Of a stretch of DNA of 64,000 nt, positions 1 through 10,202 are shown in pieces. The notes below the pieces were generated by a model. That model was not told the DNA's origin, did not search any database, and saw only the letters and a program-made list of their open reading frames with translations. The stretch's first letter is position 1. The number at the start of each line of letters is the position of its first letter. Made by a program: the position numbers and the translations under genes. This DNA comes from Agapanthus africanus (lineage: Eukaryota > Streptophyta > Magnoliopsida > Asparagales > Amaryllidaceae): contig JASDDO010000016.1 in assembly GCA_030015575.1 (NCBI GenBank), positions 455,962,141 to 456,026,140 on the forward strand, in the 5' to 3' direction.

Positions 1-74
1 GTATACTGTGTAATATTATATCACTAACTTTATTATCTAATGATAGATATAATTTTGCACTTGAAAGAAATATC

Positions 75-2840
75 ATGAACATTCACCTAAATCAAGAACT
101 GATTGGGTCTGGCACACTGGAAAACGGCATATACGTACTTAATCAATATCAAGTTTTCAACATCCAAAACACACTCAAAAGAAAGGCTCCAGATTCGAAC
201 CAAGCCTTCTTATGGTATTGTAGACTTGGTCATATTAATGAAACAAGGTTGACTAAATTGTATAAAGATGGATATTTAGATCCGTTTGAATATTTATCAT
301 ATGCAACCTGTCAATCATGTATCAAAGGAAAGATGACCAAATTTCCGTTCACATGGCACGAAGAAAGAGCCACTGAGCTCTTGGGACTCATACACAACGA
401 TATATGTGGTCCGATGTCTACACATGCACGAAGCGGTTACTCCTACTTCATCACTTTTACTGATGATTTTTCAAGGTATGGACATGTATTCTTGATGAAG
501 CATAAATCCGAGGCCTTTGAGAAATTCAAGAAGTATAAAAATGAAGTGGAGAAACAAATGGGTAAAAGTATCAAGATACTTCGATCTGATCGTGATAGAG
601 AATACTTAAATACCAGTTTCCTTGAATGCTTAAAGGAAAATGGAATTTTCTATTAGTTTACTCCTCCATATACACCTCGGCATAATGGTGTATCAAAGAG
701 AAGGAATCGCACGCTACTCGATATGGTGCGTTCCATGATAAGTAGTGCCGAGTTACCACTTTCCTTCTGGGGTTTTGCGCTGGAATCAGCATCATACCTA
801 TTGAATAGGGTTCCAACTAAGTCTGTGCCTACCACTCCATATGAAATATGGAGTGAGAAGAGACCATGTTTCAAGTATCTTAAGATATGGGGGTGTCCAG
901 CTTTTGTCAAAAAGTAGAATCCGGACAAGCTCGAGGCACGATCAGTTTTGTGCAAGTTTGTGGGATACCCCAAGAATTCAAGGGGATATCTTATCTACCA
1001 CAATGAAGAACAAAGGTGTTTGTCGCTTGCCACATAGTCTTTTTTGAGAGCGAATTTCTTGCAAAAGAAATTAGTAGGAGCGCGGTAGAACTGGAAGAAA
1101 TTCCAGAATCCTAAACTACCGCCGAGGACTTAGTAGAATCTCAGGTTTCAATAGAGCCCGACGAACCGACGCCGCTTCGTAGATCTAGTAAGCATTCTCA
1201 TCCGCCTGAGAGATACTATGGATTTCTCGTAGAAGGGGATCGAGAGGATTGCATTATCAATGATGATGAGCCTACTAATTTTCAGCAGGCTATCACGAGT
1301 AAAGACTCGGTGAAGTGGCTAGATGTTATGAGATCCGAAATGGAATTCATATACACCAACAAAGTATGGACTTTGGAAGTTGCTCCTCCTGGGGTAAAAC
1401 CTGTTGGATGCAAATGGATCTTCAAAAAGAAGATTGGTGCAGATGGACAAGTGAAAACCTACAAAGTTAAACTTGTTGCAAAAGGTTTTCGTCAAAGACT
1501 AGGATTGGACTATAATGAAACCTTTTCTCCAGTGGCTATGCTTAAATCCATTCGGATCCTGCTTGCCATTGCTGCCTTTCATGACTATGACATCTGGCAG
1601 ATGGACATGAAAACAGCTTTTCTGAATGGAAATTTAGAAGAGTGTTTACATGGATCAGCCATAGGATTTCTTAGACAGTGGGAGCCGCGGAAAAGTGTGC
1701 AAGTTGCTTAAATCCATTTATGGATTAAAACAAGTATCGCGGAGTTAGAACATCTGCTTTGATGAGACAGTCAAAAAATTTGACTTTATCAAAAATATAG
1801 ATGAACCGTGCATTTATAGGAAGACTGTAGGAGGAGCAGTAGTCTTCCTCGTACTGTACGTGAATGGCATACTCCTGATTGGGAATGACATCCCTATGCT
1901 ATAATCAGTCAAGCTTTTCTTGTCACAGAAGTTCTCCATGAAAGACTTGGGTGATGCCTCATACATTCTGGGGATTAAGATTTATCGTGATAGGTCTAAA
2001 AGAATGTTAGGACTTTCACAGTCCAGATACATTGACACCATACTGAAGAGGTTTAGTATGGAAGATTCAAAACGTGGTAATTTACCCGCTTGTCATGGGA
2101 TCACCCTCTCCAAAGAGATGTCTCCAAAGACCGATGAAGAGAGGGCTCGCATGAGCATTATACCCTACGCTCCGGCAGTAGGATCTATAATGTATGTGAT
2201 GTTATGCACCAGACCAGACGTAGCTTACGCACTTAGTGTGGTAAGTAGGTATTAGTCAAACCTGGGTGAGAAACATTGGATAGCAGTAAAGAACATTTTC
2301 AAGTACCTGAGAAGGACTAAGGAGATGTTCCTGGTGTACGGTAATGGAGACTTCCAGATTGAGGTTTTTACTGACTCAAGCTTCCAAAGTGACAAGGATG
2401 ACTCTAAATCCATCCCGGGTTATGTGTTTACCCTCAATAGAGGGGCGATGTGTTGGAAGAGTTCCAAATAAGACACTGTCGCAGATTCAACGATGGAAGC
2501 TGAGTATATAGCTGCTAACGATGCCGCAAAAGAGACGGTCTGGATGAGAAAGTTCATTTCTGAGCTTCAGGTGGTTCCGTCCATTGCCAATCCAATACTC
2601 TTATATTGCGATAATAATGGGGCTATAGCATTAGCGAAGGAACCAAGGTATCATTAGAAATACAGACATATCTTGAGGCGGTATCACCTGATCAGGGATA
2701 TCGTGGATCGCAAGGAGATCGAGGTTCGGAGAGTGGACACAAAAGACAACACAACGGATCCATTCACAAAGACCTTACCTCAAGCACAGTTCGAGTGGCT
2801 GTTCGAGATGATAGGGATGCGTTATGCAAATAACTGGCCC
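75..2840 (+). pseudogene. Decayed copia pol of element A (integrase, reverse transcriptase, RNase H)
   Basis: Domain order is typical of Ty1/copia: GAG-pre-integrase segment (about 200-340, with an F-L-W-Y-C-R-L-G-H type motif), integrase core (about 340-920, with V-F-L-M-K-H-K-S-E-A and a proline-rich T-P-P-Y-T-P segment), reverse transcriptase (about 1300-2000, with K-W-I-F-K-K-K and D-M-K-T-A-F-L-N-G) and RNase H (about 2330-2800). It is closely related along its length to the pol of element B at 29955-33080, so A and B belong to one broad copia family. The copy is dead, with roughly ten or more breaks. The start of pol and all of gag lie outside the window. Confidence 0.9.
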
Positions 2841-2842
2841 TA

Positions 2843-2857
2843 GTGCAAGTGGGAGAT
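2843..2857 (+). other. Polypurine tract of element A
   Basis: The purine-rich tract GTGCAAGTGGGAGAT lies directly before the LTR start TGTAGGATATA. The same tract precedes the 3' LTRs of elements B (33101) and D (24929), which supports the LTR boundary. Confidence 0.85.
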
Positions 2858-2898
2858 TGTAGGATATATATGCTCTAGAAGCCATTATTTGTAATGGA

Positions 2899-2967
<69 letters not shown>

Positions 2968-3055
2968 ATAATCTTGCTCGAAATGATAGTAAACTATCTG
3001 GTTTGACTTTAACTTAACATGTTTGTATGTTCTACTTATTATTACGTACTACTTA
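2858..3055 (+). repeat. Element A 3' LTR, piece 1, with (TA)n microsatellite
   Basis: The LTR starts with TGTAGGATATATATGC, comparable to TGTTAGTGTTTATGCC of element B. It contains a (TA)n run at about 2902-2965, then a block (TCTTGCTCGAAATGATAGTA) also recognisable in the LTRs of B and D. The piece ends with the target duplication ACTTA (3051-3055) of insert C1. Confidence 0.85.
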
Positions 3056-5300
3056 TGTCACGCCTTGCTTCCTGGTAGACGGAAACGGTGAAGTGGCAGG
3101 CCGCAACGTATTTACTAAGAAATAAATACGTTAAGCGTAATTAAGCAATATATATAAATGAACAAGAATGACAAGAGTAATAAAATAAACAATAATTTTA
3201 TTTACATTCAACTTTACATACAATTGTTTGAAATGAAAAGATACAATGATATAAAGAAAATGCCTAAACAGTGGCATACTGAAAATAAGTGCAAGAAGAA
3301 CTAGTAGTCCGGCTGAGCTGTAAGCTGGTCCAAGTCCTCCTGACTCGACTCTATCTCCTCAGAGTTCGGTCCTCCTGACGAACATTCCAAAGAAAGAAAA
3401 AGAAAGGAATGTCGTCAGCGAACTAACGCTCGGTAAGTCCCAAAAGAAGAAAGAGAAGATAGTATATACTGTGAAATGAACGGTAAAGTGTATATGACTG
3501 ATTACTGGTATATGATAGTTATTATAATGTGGTTGTTTGTAGTTTGGTAAAGAAGGTATTCATATATACGAGAGGAGTCCATTTTACCCCGTGGACTATG
3601 CTAACATGTAGTACAAGGCCCCGTCATAACCCACGGGACAACGGCATGAGAATTCATGTGGGTGTCTTTTAAGCGACCTCTTGTGCCACGATATACGTTT
3701 CGTACCAATCTACCCCTTTATCCCCGCGTATTGTATTGTATAGATTATGTTTACAAGTCTTGCCGAAACCATGGATACAAAATGTTCAGATATTCATATT
3801 CATGATGTAATCATGTATTCAAGTAGTCATGTCAAGTTATAACCATGGTTTGGTCAAGTCAAGTCAAGTATACCTGTTTGAAAATTGATGTTTGGATTCG
3901 AGTATTCATGTTCATATCAAGTATTCATGTTTGATTTTAGATTCAGTTTGAGGTCGGACTCAGACTGAGTCTGACACTTGTACTGATTTAACTCTTGAAT
4001 TCTTAGGTTCGGTAATTATCGGCAACTGCTGCACATGGACGGCAGGATTTATATCTTTTTCCAAGACAATTGCCATTGACAACTCTTGTTAAGTTTTCTA
4101 ACCTGAATTGGTAAGCACTCACTTTTTCCGACTCGCTGGGGCTCAAGAGAATTGATCCCGCTTAAACCTATATTTACTAAAGTCCTTAAAATATTGTTTA
4201 TATATCTCGATGGGGTTTTTTGAAATATATTTTATATAGATTAAAAATACAACCTCAAAGGTGATTTGTATTACTTATGGTTTTCATGAGCACGTGTTTT
4301 AAGTACTGGGGTATTTTCATGATAATTAATTAGCTTTCAAAAAGTTTATGGTATTTTAGTAAAAAAATAGTCTTTTTAGTAACTTGATGGTATTTTATTG
4401 ACATTTTTTAATCTTTCATTTTTATAAAAATATAGTTTCATAATATAATGAAAATATGGATTTATAATTTTATATAATTTTTAATTTTAAAAATATAGTT
4501 TTATTTAGAAAATTCGTTTTTCTTAAAAACCGTATTATATCATTTCGAGATCGAATACTCCATGAGGAGTGCTGTATCTCGCTCTACTATCCCCATGATG
4601 TGCGATAATCCGCATCATCCATTAGCGGGTCTCCTAACAAGAGTTGTAGATGCATAATTGCAAAGGAATACGAAATACTGTTTAAAAGAAACCAGATTTT
4701 AAAGTATGTGGTATTTTATTGTAAGATTTTCTTCTTCGAACAAAAATACATACAAATAGGTATCGTGCTATGAAACCAAAGTGTACATGAGAGGTAGGTC
4801 GTTATCCCGTGAAATTTTTCCTAAAGGTATAGTTTTAACGAAACTAAAAGAAGTGATATCAAAGTTCATGGTATTTTAATGAAAAAGTTCAAGTATGGAT
4901 GTTTCACATGGGATTCTCGGTTAAACTTGATTCTAAATATTGGTATTTAAGGTTACAAGTAATGTGTATGAATTTGGTTGAACAATATATAAGAAAAAAG
5001 GAGTTTCTAAGGTTTAAAAAAAGATATCGGTATTAACTCCACTTACCGATATAAGTTTTAAAGTTGGATTTCAATGAAGAGAAAGAGAGATTGGGAGGGA
5101 CTTACGGTTTGAAAAACTTAGGAAAAGGGTGAGGAAGGGAAGAGTGTCGTCGTGGCGTCGCGGGATCTCCGGAATTGGCTTCGATCTTCGACGGAAGAAG
5201 CTTGCTCGCTAACTCCACTTTACTCCACTTTCACTCAGAACTTTTTGAGAGAGTTTTTGCTAGAATTTTCAGAATGGTGAAGAGCTAGGGTATGGGGTGG

Positions 5301-5308
5301 TATTTATA
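5301..5308 (-). promoter_or_regulatory. TATA box of solo LTR C1
   Basis: On the minus strand the sequence reads ACTATAAATACCACCCC. The equivalent CTATAAATACACCCC occurs at the matching place in C2, so the position is conserved and is likely the LTR promoter core. Confidence 0.65.
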
Positions 5309-5682
5309 GTGGAGAATTAGGATTTGATAATGAAAAATGTAGATTAAAAAACATTAAAATGGTGTTAATTGGTGAATTGAAGGGTCTCTGTTTGATTGCA
5401 GGGAAATCAAATAATGCAGAGCAGTTGAGGGGAGTTGAAGAGACGAGTGTGCAAAGTATGGAGTTCATTGGGTGCATCTAAGCTGTTGCCGCCAGCCCCT
5501 ATGTCAATTTGGCCGGTTGATCTTGAGGTTCTGGCCTCGAGATTCGTGCCATCTGATAAATTCAATATTCACACCATTTTCCACATGTTTGATTTTTCTG
5601 AACTTTTCATTTCCCCGTGTATTGCACGTGTAATCTTTCGGGCTTCCAAAAAGTTAAAAAGAAAAATCAGAAAAAAATTTGT

Positions 5683-5752
5683 GTCTGATGGAAATCGAAC
5701 ACACAGGCTACGTCACAACAGTGCAAAGACTTTACCGGTGAGCTACAAGTTG
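5683..5752 (-). other. tRNA-like sequence (A and B box) inside C1 LTR
   Basis: On the minus strand an A-box-like TAGCTCACCGG (5735-5745) is followed about 35 bases later by a B-box-like GTTCGATTTCC (5690-5700), with CTTG before the A box as in a tRNA D-arm. The same arrangement is in C2 at 48781-48852. It lies upstream of the TATA box. It does not look like a functional tRNA, because acceptor and anticodon stems are not evident. Confidence 0.6.
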
Positions 5753-5868
5753 CTTCTTGCTTTTATTTAACAAAAATAACTTATAACTTAAACTCAGGCT
5801 GTAATACTCTTTTCTTGTATATTAACAGAAAAAATTTCGTACAAAATTTTTAGAGTTGTTACAACTTA

Positions 5869-6944
5869 TACATGTTGATAAAACCCGTAAGACGTGCTTG
5901 ACTACCAGCGTTGTGATGGCAGTCATACTTGTGAGGGCTGGGTAGTCTATAAGTATATCCTTAAAGGCGTCCCCAGAATATTGAGACAGGGCATCGAGAT
6001 TCCAAAGTAGACCGGTGTATATGTTTCTAGACCCCGACGAGGGGCGATGGTTAGTCTCACAGCCATTGGTGTGTTTCACCTAAGATTGTATACAGATGCT
6101 CACTGTGGGAGGGTACACTGGACGGACTCGTCGAGAACTGCTGGATGGTATTATACCTAACGTCATATGGCAGTTCTCATGTGGCATGTGTATAGGTAGT
6201 CTGTAGACCTAAGATCATCATTTGTCTCATGTGAGTTTCCATTGTGCTTTGACTACTACTCTACCATGGCTCAAAGGAGTCATGCAAACATGTTTTAGTT
6301 GGGTACAGTCACGAGCCACATGGAGGTAGTGAGTGATTGTTAGGGATTCGTCTCTCCCGGTATAGGGAGTCGATATCGCACTGTGTTTAGTTAGTGAACT
6401 CCATAAGCCCCTGGCCAGGGCAGTTGAGAACTACTGATAGTTAGATCAGTAATTTTTCGGATGGTATTGAGCTACACCAGCACGACTTATCAGGGTTAGT
6501 AGGGGTTTGACATTGACTGTCCCCTAGACCCGGCATGCGGTACTCTTAGACGAACAGACCGGACTGTACGGATATTGTCATGGTTAGGCTCAGTAGGGGT
6601 TCAGATGAGTTTGCTCGTCGGCCTTCTTTTTCGATAGGTAGCTGGGTAGCCGTTACGTACAACTAGTACCGCTGACGCGCTTGTGGTTAAATCTACTGCC
6701 GGCGTACTGTCGAGTCTTTAGAGTCCCACACATAAGGTTTATCTGGTTCAGGTGAAACGAGTGGAGGCCGTATGTTTATACGTGCAAAGTTTCGATTGAT
6801 TGCGTGTACTAGTTGCGCGGAATTTAATCGGACGGTTTTTTAATACTAGCGGGCTTAGGATTAAGCCGGTTCATTAAATCAGATATTGATTTAATGCTAG
6901 TATTATTTTCAGTGGTGTTATTCTATCTCTTGGGTATTTGTATT
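5869..6944 (+). repeat. Element A 3' LTR, piece 2
   Basis: Continuation of the A LTR after C1. It shares scattered blocks with the B and D LTRs, for example GACAGGGCATCGA, CGACGAGGGGCG and CCGGACTGTACGG. It ends with GTATT (6940-6944), the target duplication of element B, whose second copy is at 35052-35056. Confidence 0.85.
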
Positions 6945-7114
6945 TGTTAGTGTTTATGCCCTAGAAGGCCATTACTGTATCATACTAGTTTGTATATTAC
7001 TTGATGGAAGCTTGGGATATTCACAGTTGTATTGACAGTCTTGCTAAAAATGGTAGTATGCCACTTGGTTTGTGTCTACTTTAATATGCGCATATGTTTC
7101 TTGTAACGTATCGC
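6945..7114 (+). repeat. Element B 5' LTR, piece 1
   Basis: It begins TGTTAGTGTTTATGCCC and matches the start of the B 3' LTR at 33101 almost base for base. It ends with ATCGC (7110-7114), the target duplication of the Athila-type insert E. Confidence 0.92.
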
Positions 7115-8409
7115 TGATTAATATAGATTTTACGATCAAAAATATAATTACCGCAATCAGAAACGGCGTCGCTTCGCAGCTAGCCGGTGAGTGCGGGTCG
7201 ATCCACAGAGACGGGTAAATTCCTTTAGTGTGTCTTAACGAGTTGATTCTATTTGTGGTTTTGATTGGTTTATAAAAATCTATGAAAACGAGATCTAATT
7301 AATCTAATTAATCTTGCTAGGGTTAGGTTTAGGGGAAGTTTTGGGAGATTAAGGTTCTTCCTCGCCGCTTTCAATGCCATTTTTTTATAGATCTATTAGA
7401 TGTTAAGTTAATTATTAATAAAGTGGATACGAATCTCTTGGGAAGAGGTTTCTTCCTCTAGATTTGTACCCTTACTTTGTTGATAATTATCCTAACCCTC
7501 ACGGAAAACGTGCGCAACCGGCCCTTTATACTACGGTTCATCGTTACCTCGAAAGGTAGGATGCCGCCGGGAGCGGTTGTGCTCGTATGCGTGAAGTACT
7601 AATTAATTAGGTGAAGGTGGCATTGAAAGGGGCGAGAGATCACATCTCTCAACCCTTTCCCTAAGGCTAACCTTAACAAGCGAGGAGACTACTCGCTCAT
7701 TAGGGGATGAGAAAACATTTTAATTAAAAGAACAGAAATAAAAGACTTACTAATTCGATGGCTCCCTCCAAACAAGAAGAACAGATCTGAATATTTTCTC
7801 CCAGAAAATCTGAATTTTATTGATTGAAAAGAGGCATACAATTTTCGGATCTAAAACTACAATTTATAAGAAAATAGGAAATCTAGGGTTACAGACTCTC
7901 GCGCACGTGAATTTACAGATTTGACCCCTGAAAATCCTAACATAAACACCGACGCACCGACGCACTAAAATTGCACCGACACGGGCTCTGTATGGCCGCG
8001 GATCCGCGGCTCCAGGTAGGGTTTGGCCGCGGTTCCGCGGCCAATTAAGGGAATTGGGCTCTGAGCTTTCTGGGCTTTGTTCACTGCACCTTTGGGCTTC
8101 TGTTTCCATATGTAGTTTCTCTGTTGGGCTTCTTATTCTCTTCCAGATATTTCAGTGAATACTTGTAGCGATCTTTTAACCGTTCACATGACATTTTGGA
8201 CCTTGTACTGTTCTTCGTCTAGGCTTGACTCGGATCCGTCTAATAGTTGGTCAAAAATCCCTTTTTCTGTTGTTTTGTGTCTTTTTCACTGTATTTGCTC
8301 CAGAAACCTGTATCCTGTAATATGCAACAAACGTGCGTCAAGAGTACCTGTTTATTTATAAAAAGGATAAGAATAGGGGAATGATAAATGCAATATTATG
8401 GTCTGAACA
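7115..8409 (-). repeat. Element E 3' LTR
   Basis: 1295-bp LTR with TG...CA ends (TGATTAATATAG to GGTCTGAACA on the plus strand), nearly identical to 14403-15697. It contains two GC-rich palindromes, GGCCGCGGATCCGCGGC at 7994-8010 and GGCCGCGGTTCCGCGGCC at 8025-8042. A TATA-like TTTATAAATA lies on the minus strand at about 8353-8362, close to the LTR 5' end. Confidence 0.93.
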
Positions 8410-8426
8410 AATACCCCCAAACTTAC
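8410..8426 (-). other. Polypurine tract of element E
   Basis: On the minus strand GTAAGTTTGGGGGTATT directly precedes the 3' LTR, as expected for plus-strand priming in a Ty3/gypsy element. Confidence 0.85.
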
Positions 8427-9773
8427 CTTTTTGCTCGTCCTCGAGCAAACTTATTATTTTATTCACTAAAATCCTAACCGCACTTTCGCAGGGAAACGCG
8501 ATTGCACTGAGCACGTGCAACAAGCCGTTAAACCTCTAGGTGTCCCTAGTAGGAGGAGTGTTGTCTCCTGAGGGTTTTCAGCGGATACTACCCACAAAAT
8601 CCTATCAACTCGGCCCATTGACTTTTGTTCTCCAATTAGGTCTTCTAATAAGGAATTCTATTATCTTCTACTTGTAAATTATCCACCCATATTCTTCACG
8701 CTTCCTTATCATTTAATTTAAGATCATATACATCCTGTGGATTTACTTAGTTTTCGGCATCTCTTAAGTTTTCCTTCTAGGGTTTTATCTCCACTTAGGA
8801 ATTTTCTATCAACTCCATTAAAGATACAAGTTTTATCTTTCATTCCTCTCTCTTATCTAAATTCCAATCACATACCCCTACGTGTGTGTATAAGTCACCC
8901 CTACACTTGGAAATTCAAATTAAGCAATCAACCCCTTGTCCGTTGTCCAAAGTACTAATTAGTGGTGAATTTAAATGAAATTTGCTTACACATCCTTCAT
9001 GCGACCGTTAATACTTCTTGAGGTACCAACGACCGATTACAAAATGTGTTTGCACTTTAAAGCATACTTCCTAGTCTTTGCAACACCCAGGACTTTAGCA
9101 GTGACTCCCAAACCAGTTGGTCTGAGGCACTAGGTGATGAAGCACCCTCGCTAAGTATTTTTCTATTTTTGCAGCCTTAAGTAATCACAAAAACCAGTGT
9201 CCATTTTTTTTCTTTATTCACACTTTTTCATACTAAGGACTTTAGACAAGAGCCTTTCAAGGTCTCTTCTACTATTCCAAGTTTCAAGGTGCGTGATTGT
9301 ACAAATTGTAGGGTATACGTTTTCAGAATCTAGACTTAAGCTAGGAACTATTTTTCAAACTTATACTCTAATAAGAACATCAATACTCTTCCCTTGTTTC
9401 GACTTAGCCCAGGAAGTGAACCCAAAATATGCCTATTTCTAAATAAACTACAAGGCATATACTTTCTACCGTTAAACTTTAAGGAATGTTATTTTTAGGG
9501 TTTTTAATTCACTAAGTCTAAGATCTAGTTTTTCCTAGCTAGTTAACCTATGTGTCAAACTCTAGTCAATTAGCCAAAATTGATACATTAATTTTTATAA
9601 TTTTTCAAATTTTTCAAATTTTTATGGGTTTTCAAATAAATATGCATATGCAAAAATATGTACAAATGAATGCGAAGGACGAAGACGTACCGAGCATACC
9701 CCCAAACTTGAACTTGACAGTGTCCTCACTGTCATGCTAAACCAAGAGGGTCAAAATACCGATACTCCCCTGT
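8427..9773 (-). other. Element E 3' noncoding region
   Basis: About 1.35 kb between the last reading frame and the polypurine tract, with no recognisable polymerase or integrase sequence. It is AT-rich. At 9695-9712 it carries a second polypurine-like tract with the same AAGTTTGGGGGTAT core, more than 1.2 kb from the LTR. The short reading frames on either strand have no family features. Confidence 0.75.
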
Positions 9774-10202
9774 TTATTTATTTATAATTTTTTTTATTGT
9801 TAAGAAAAACAAAAATATATACAAAAAGACCCTCCCCCAAACTTCAATTAAACTATGTTTTAGACAATACTGCCCAACTTTGCATAGGCCAAAAGTCAAC
9901 ACCAACCATTTGAAAAATTTATCGGTAAAGAATATTGGTGGGTGAAAAAATAAGTTGTGGTGGTCCGCAAAGAATTGGGGAAGATAGAAATAGTGGAATG
10001 GGAGGTGTGGAGGTGAATATACAGGTGATGGTGATGCATCGAAACGAGAATGTAAATGATCAGCAATCAGTAGAGTGTTAGCATTCTCGTACCTTAATAA
10101 AAGAAATGGGGGTATTTCAACTTCTAAGGGAGGAGGTTGACTCACCACAATACCCCCAAGATGTTCCTGTGGGTCCTCTATTGACATGGCATCATCCATC
10201 AA
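9774..10202 (-). CDS. Short reading frame downstream of gag-protease, unknown product
   Basis: A 142-codon frame just downstream of gag-protease in element E. The N-terminal half is polar with prolines (P-P-P-L-E-V-E-I-P-P-F), the C-terminal half rich in F, L and I and ending in a lysine-containing tail, so it could be membrane-associated if made. I recognise no family. Polypurine-like sequence (GTTTGGGGGAGGG) lies within it near 9830-9842, so it may be former noncoding sequence that is open by chance. Confidence 0.3.
   Translation of the reverse strand: MMDDAMSIEDPQEHLGGIVVSQPPPLEVEIPPFLLLRYENANTLLIADHLHSRFDASPSPVYSPPHLPFHYFYLPQFFADHHNLFFHPPIFFTDKFFKWLVLTFGLCKVGQYCLKHSLIEVWGRVFLYIFLFFLTIKKIINK

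Larger units (their letters stand above)
3056..5863 (-). mobile_element. Solo LTR C1 of a gypsy-type family
   Basis: A 2808-bp insertion with TG...CA ends (TGTCACGCC left, GTTGTTACA right) flanked by a perfect 5-bp target duplication, ACTTA at 3051-3055 and 5864-5868. It has no coding region and no internal direct repeat that would mark two LTRs, so a solo LTR is the simplest reading. Transcriptional orientation is minus: a TATA box lies near the right end and an A/T-rich polyadenylation-like segment near the left end. It is related along its length to C2 (48661-51755) and to the fragment C3 (38031-38421). The length and the TGTAACAAC...GACA ends fit plant Ty3/gypsy LTRs, but no internal region is present to prove the superfamily. 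Confidence 0.85.

Noticed and set aside
5683-5752. A functional tRNA gene on the minus strand
   Set aside because: A and B boxes are present but no acceptor or anticodon stem could be formed by eye. The same applies to 48781-48852.
3056-5863. C1 as a complete small non-autonomous LTR element (TRIM or LARD)
   Set aside because: No direct repeat between its two ends and no primer site or polypurine tract inside, so solo LTR fits better.
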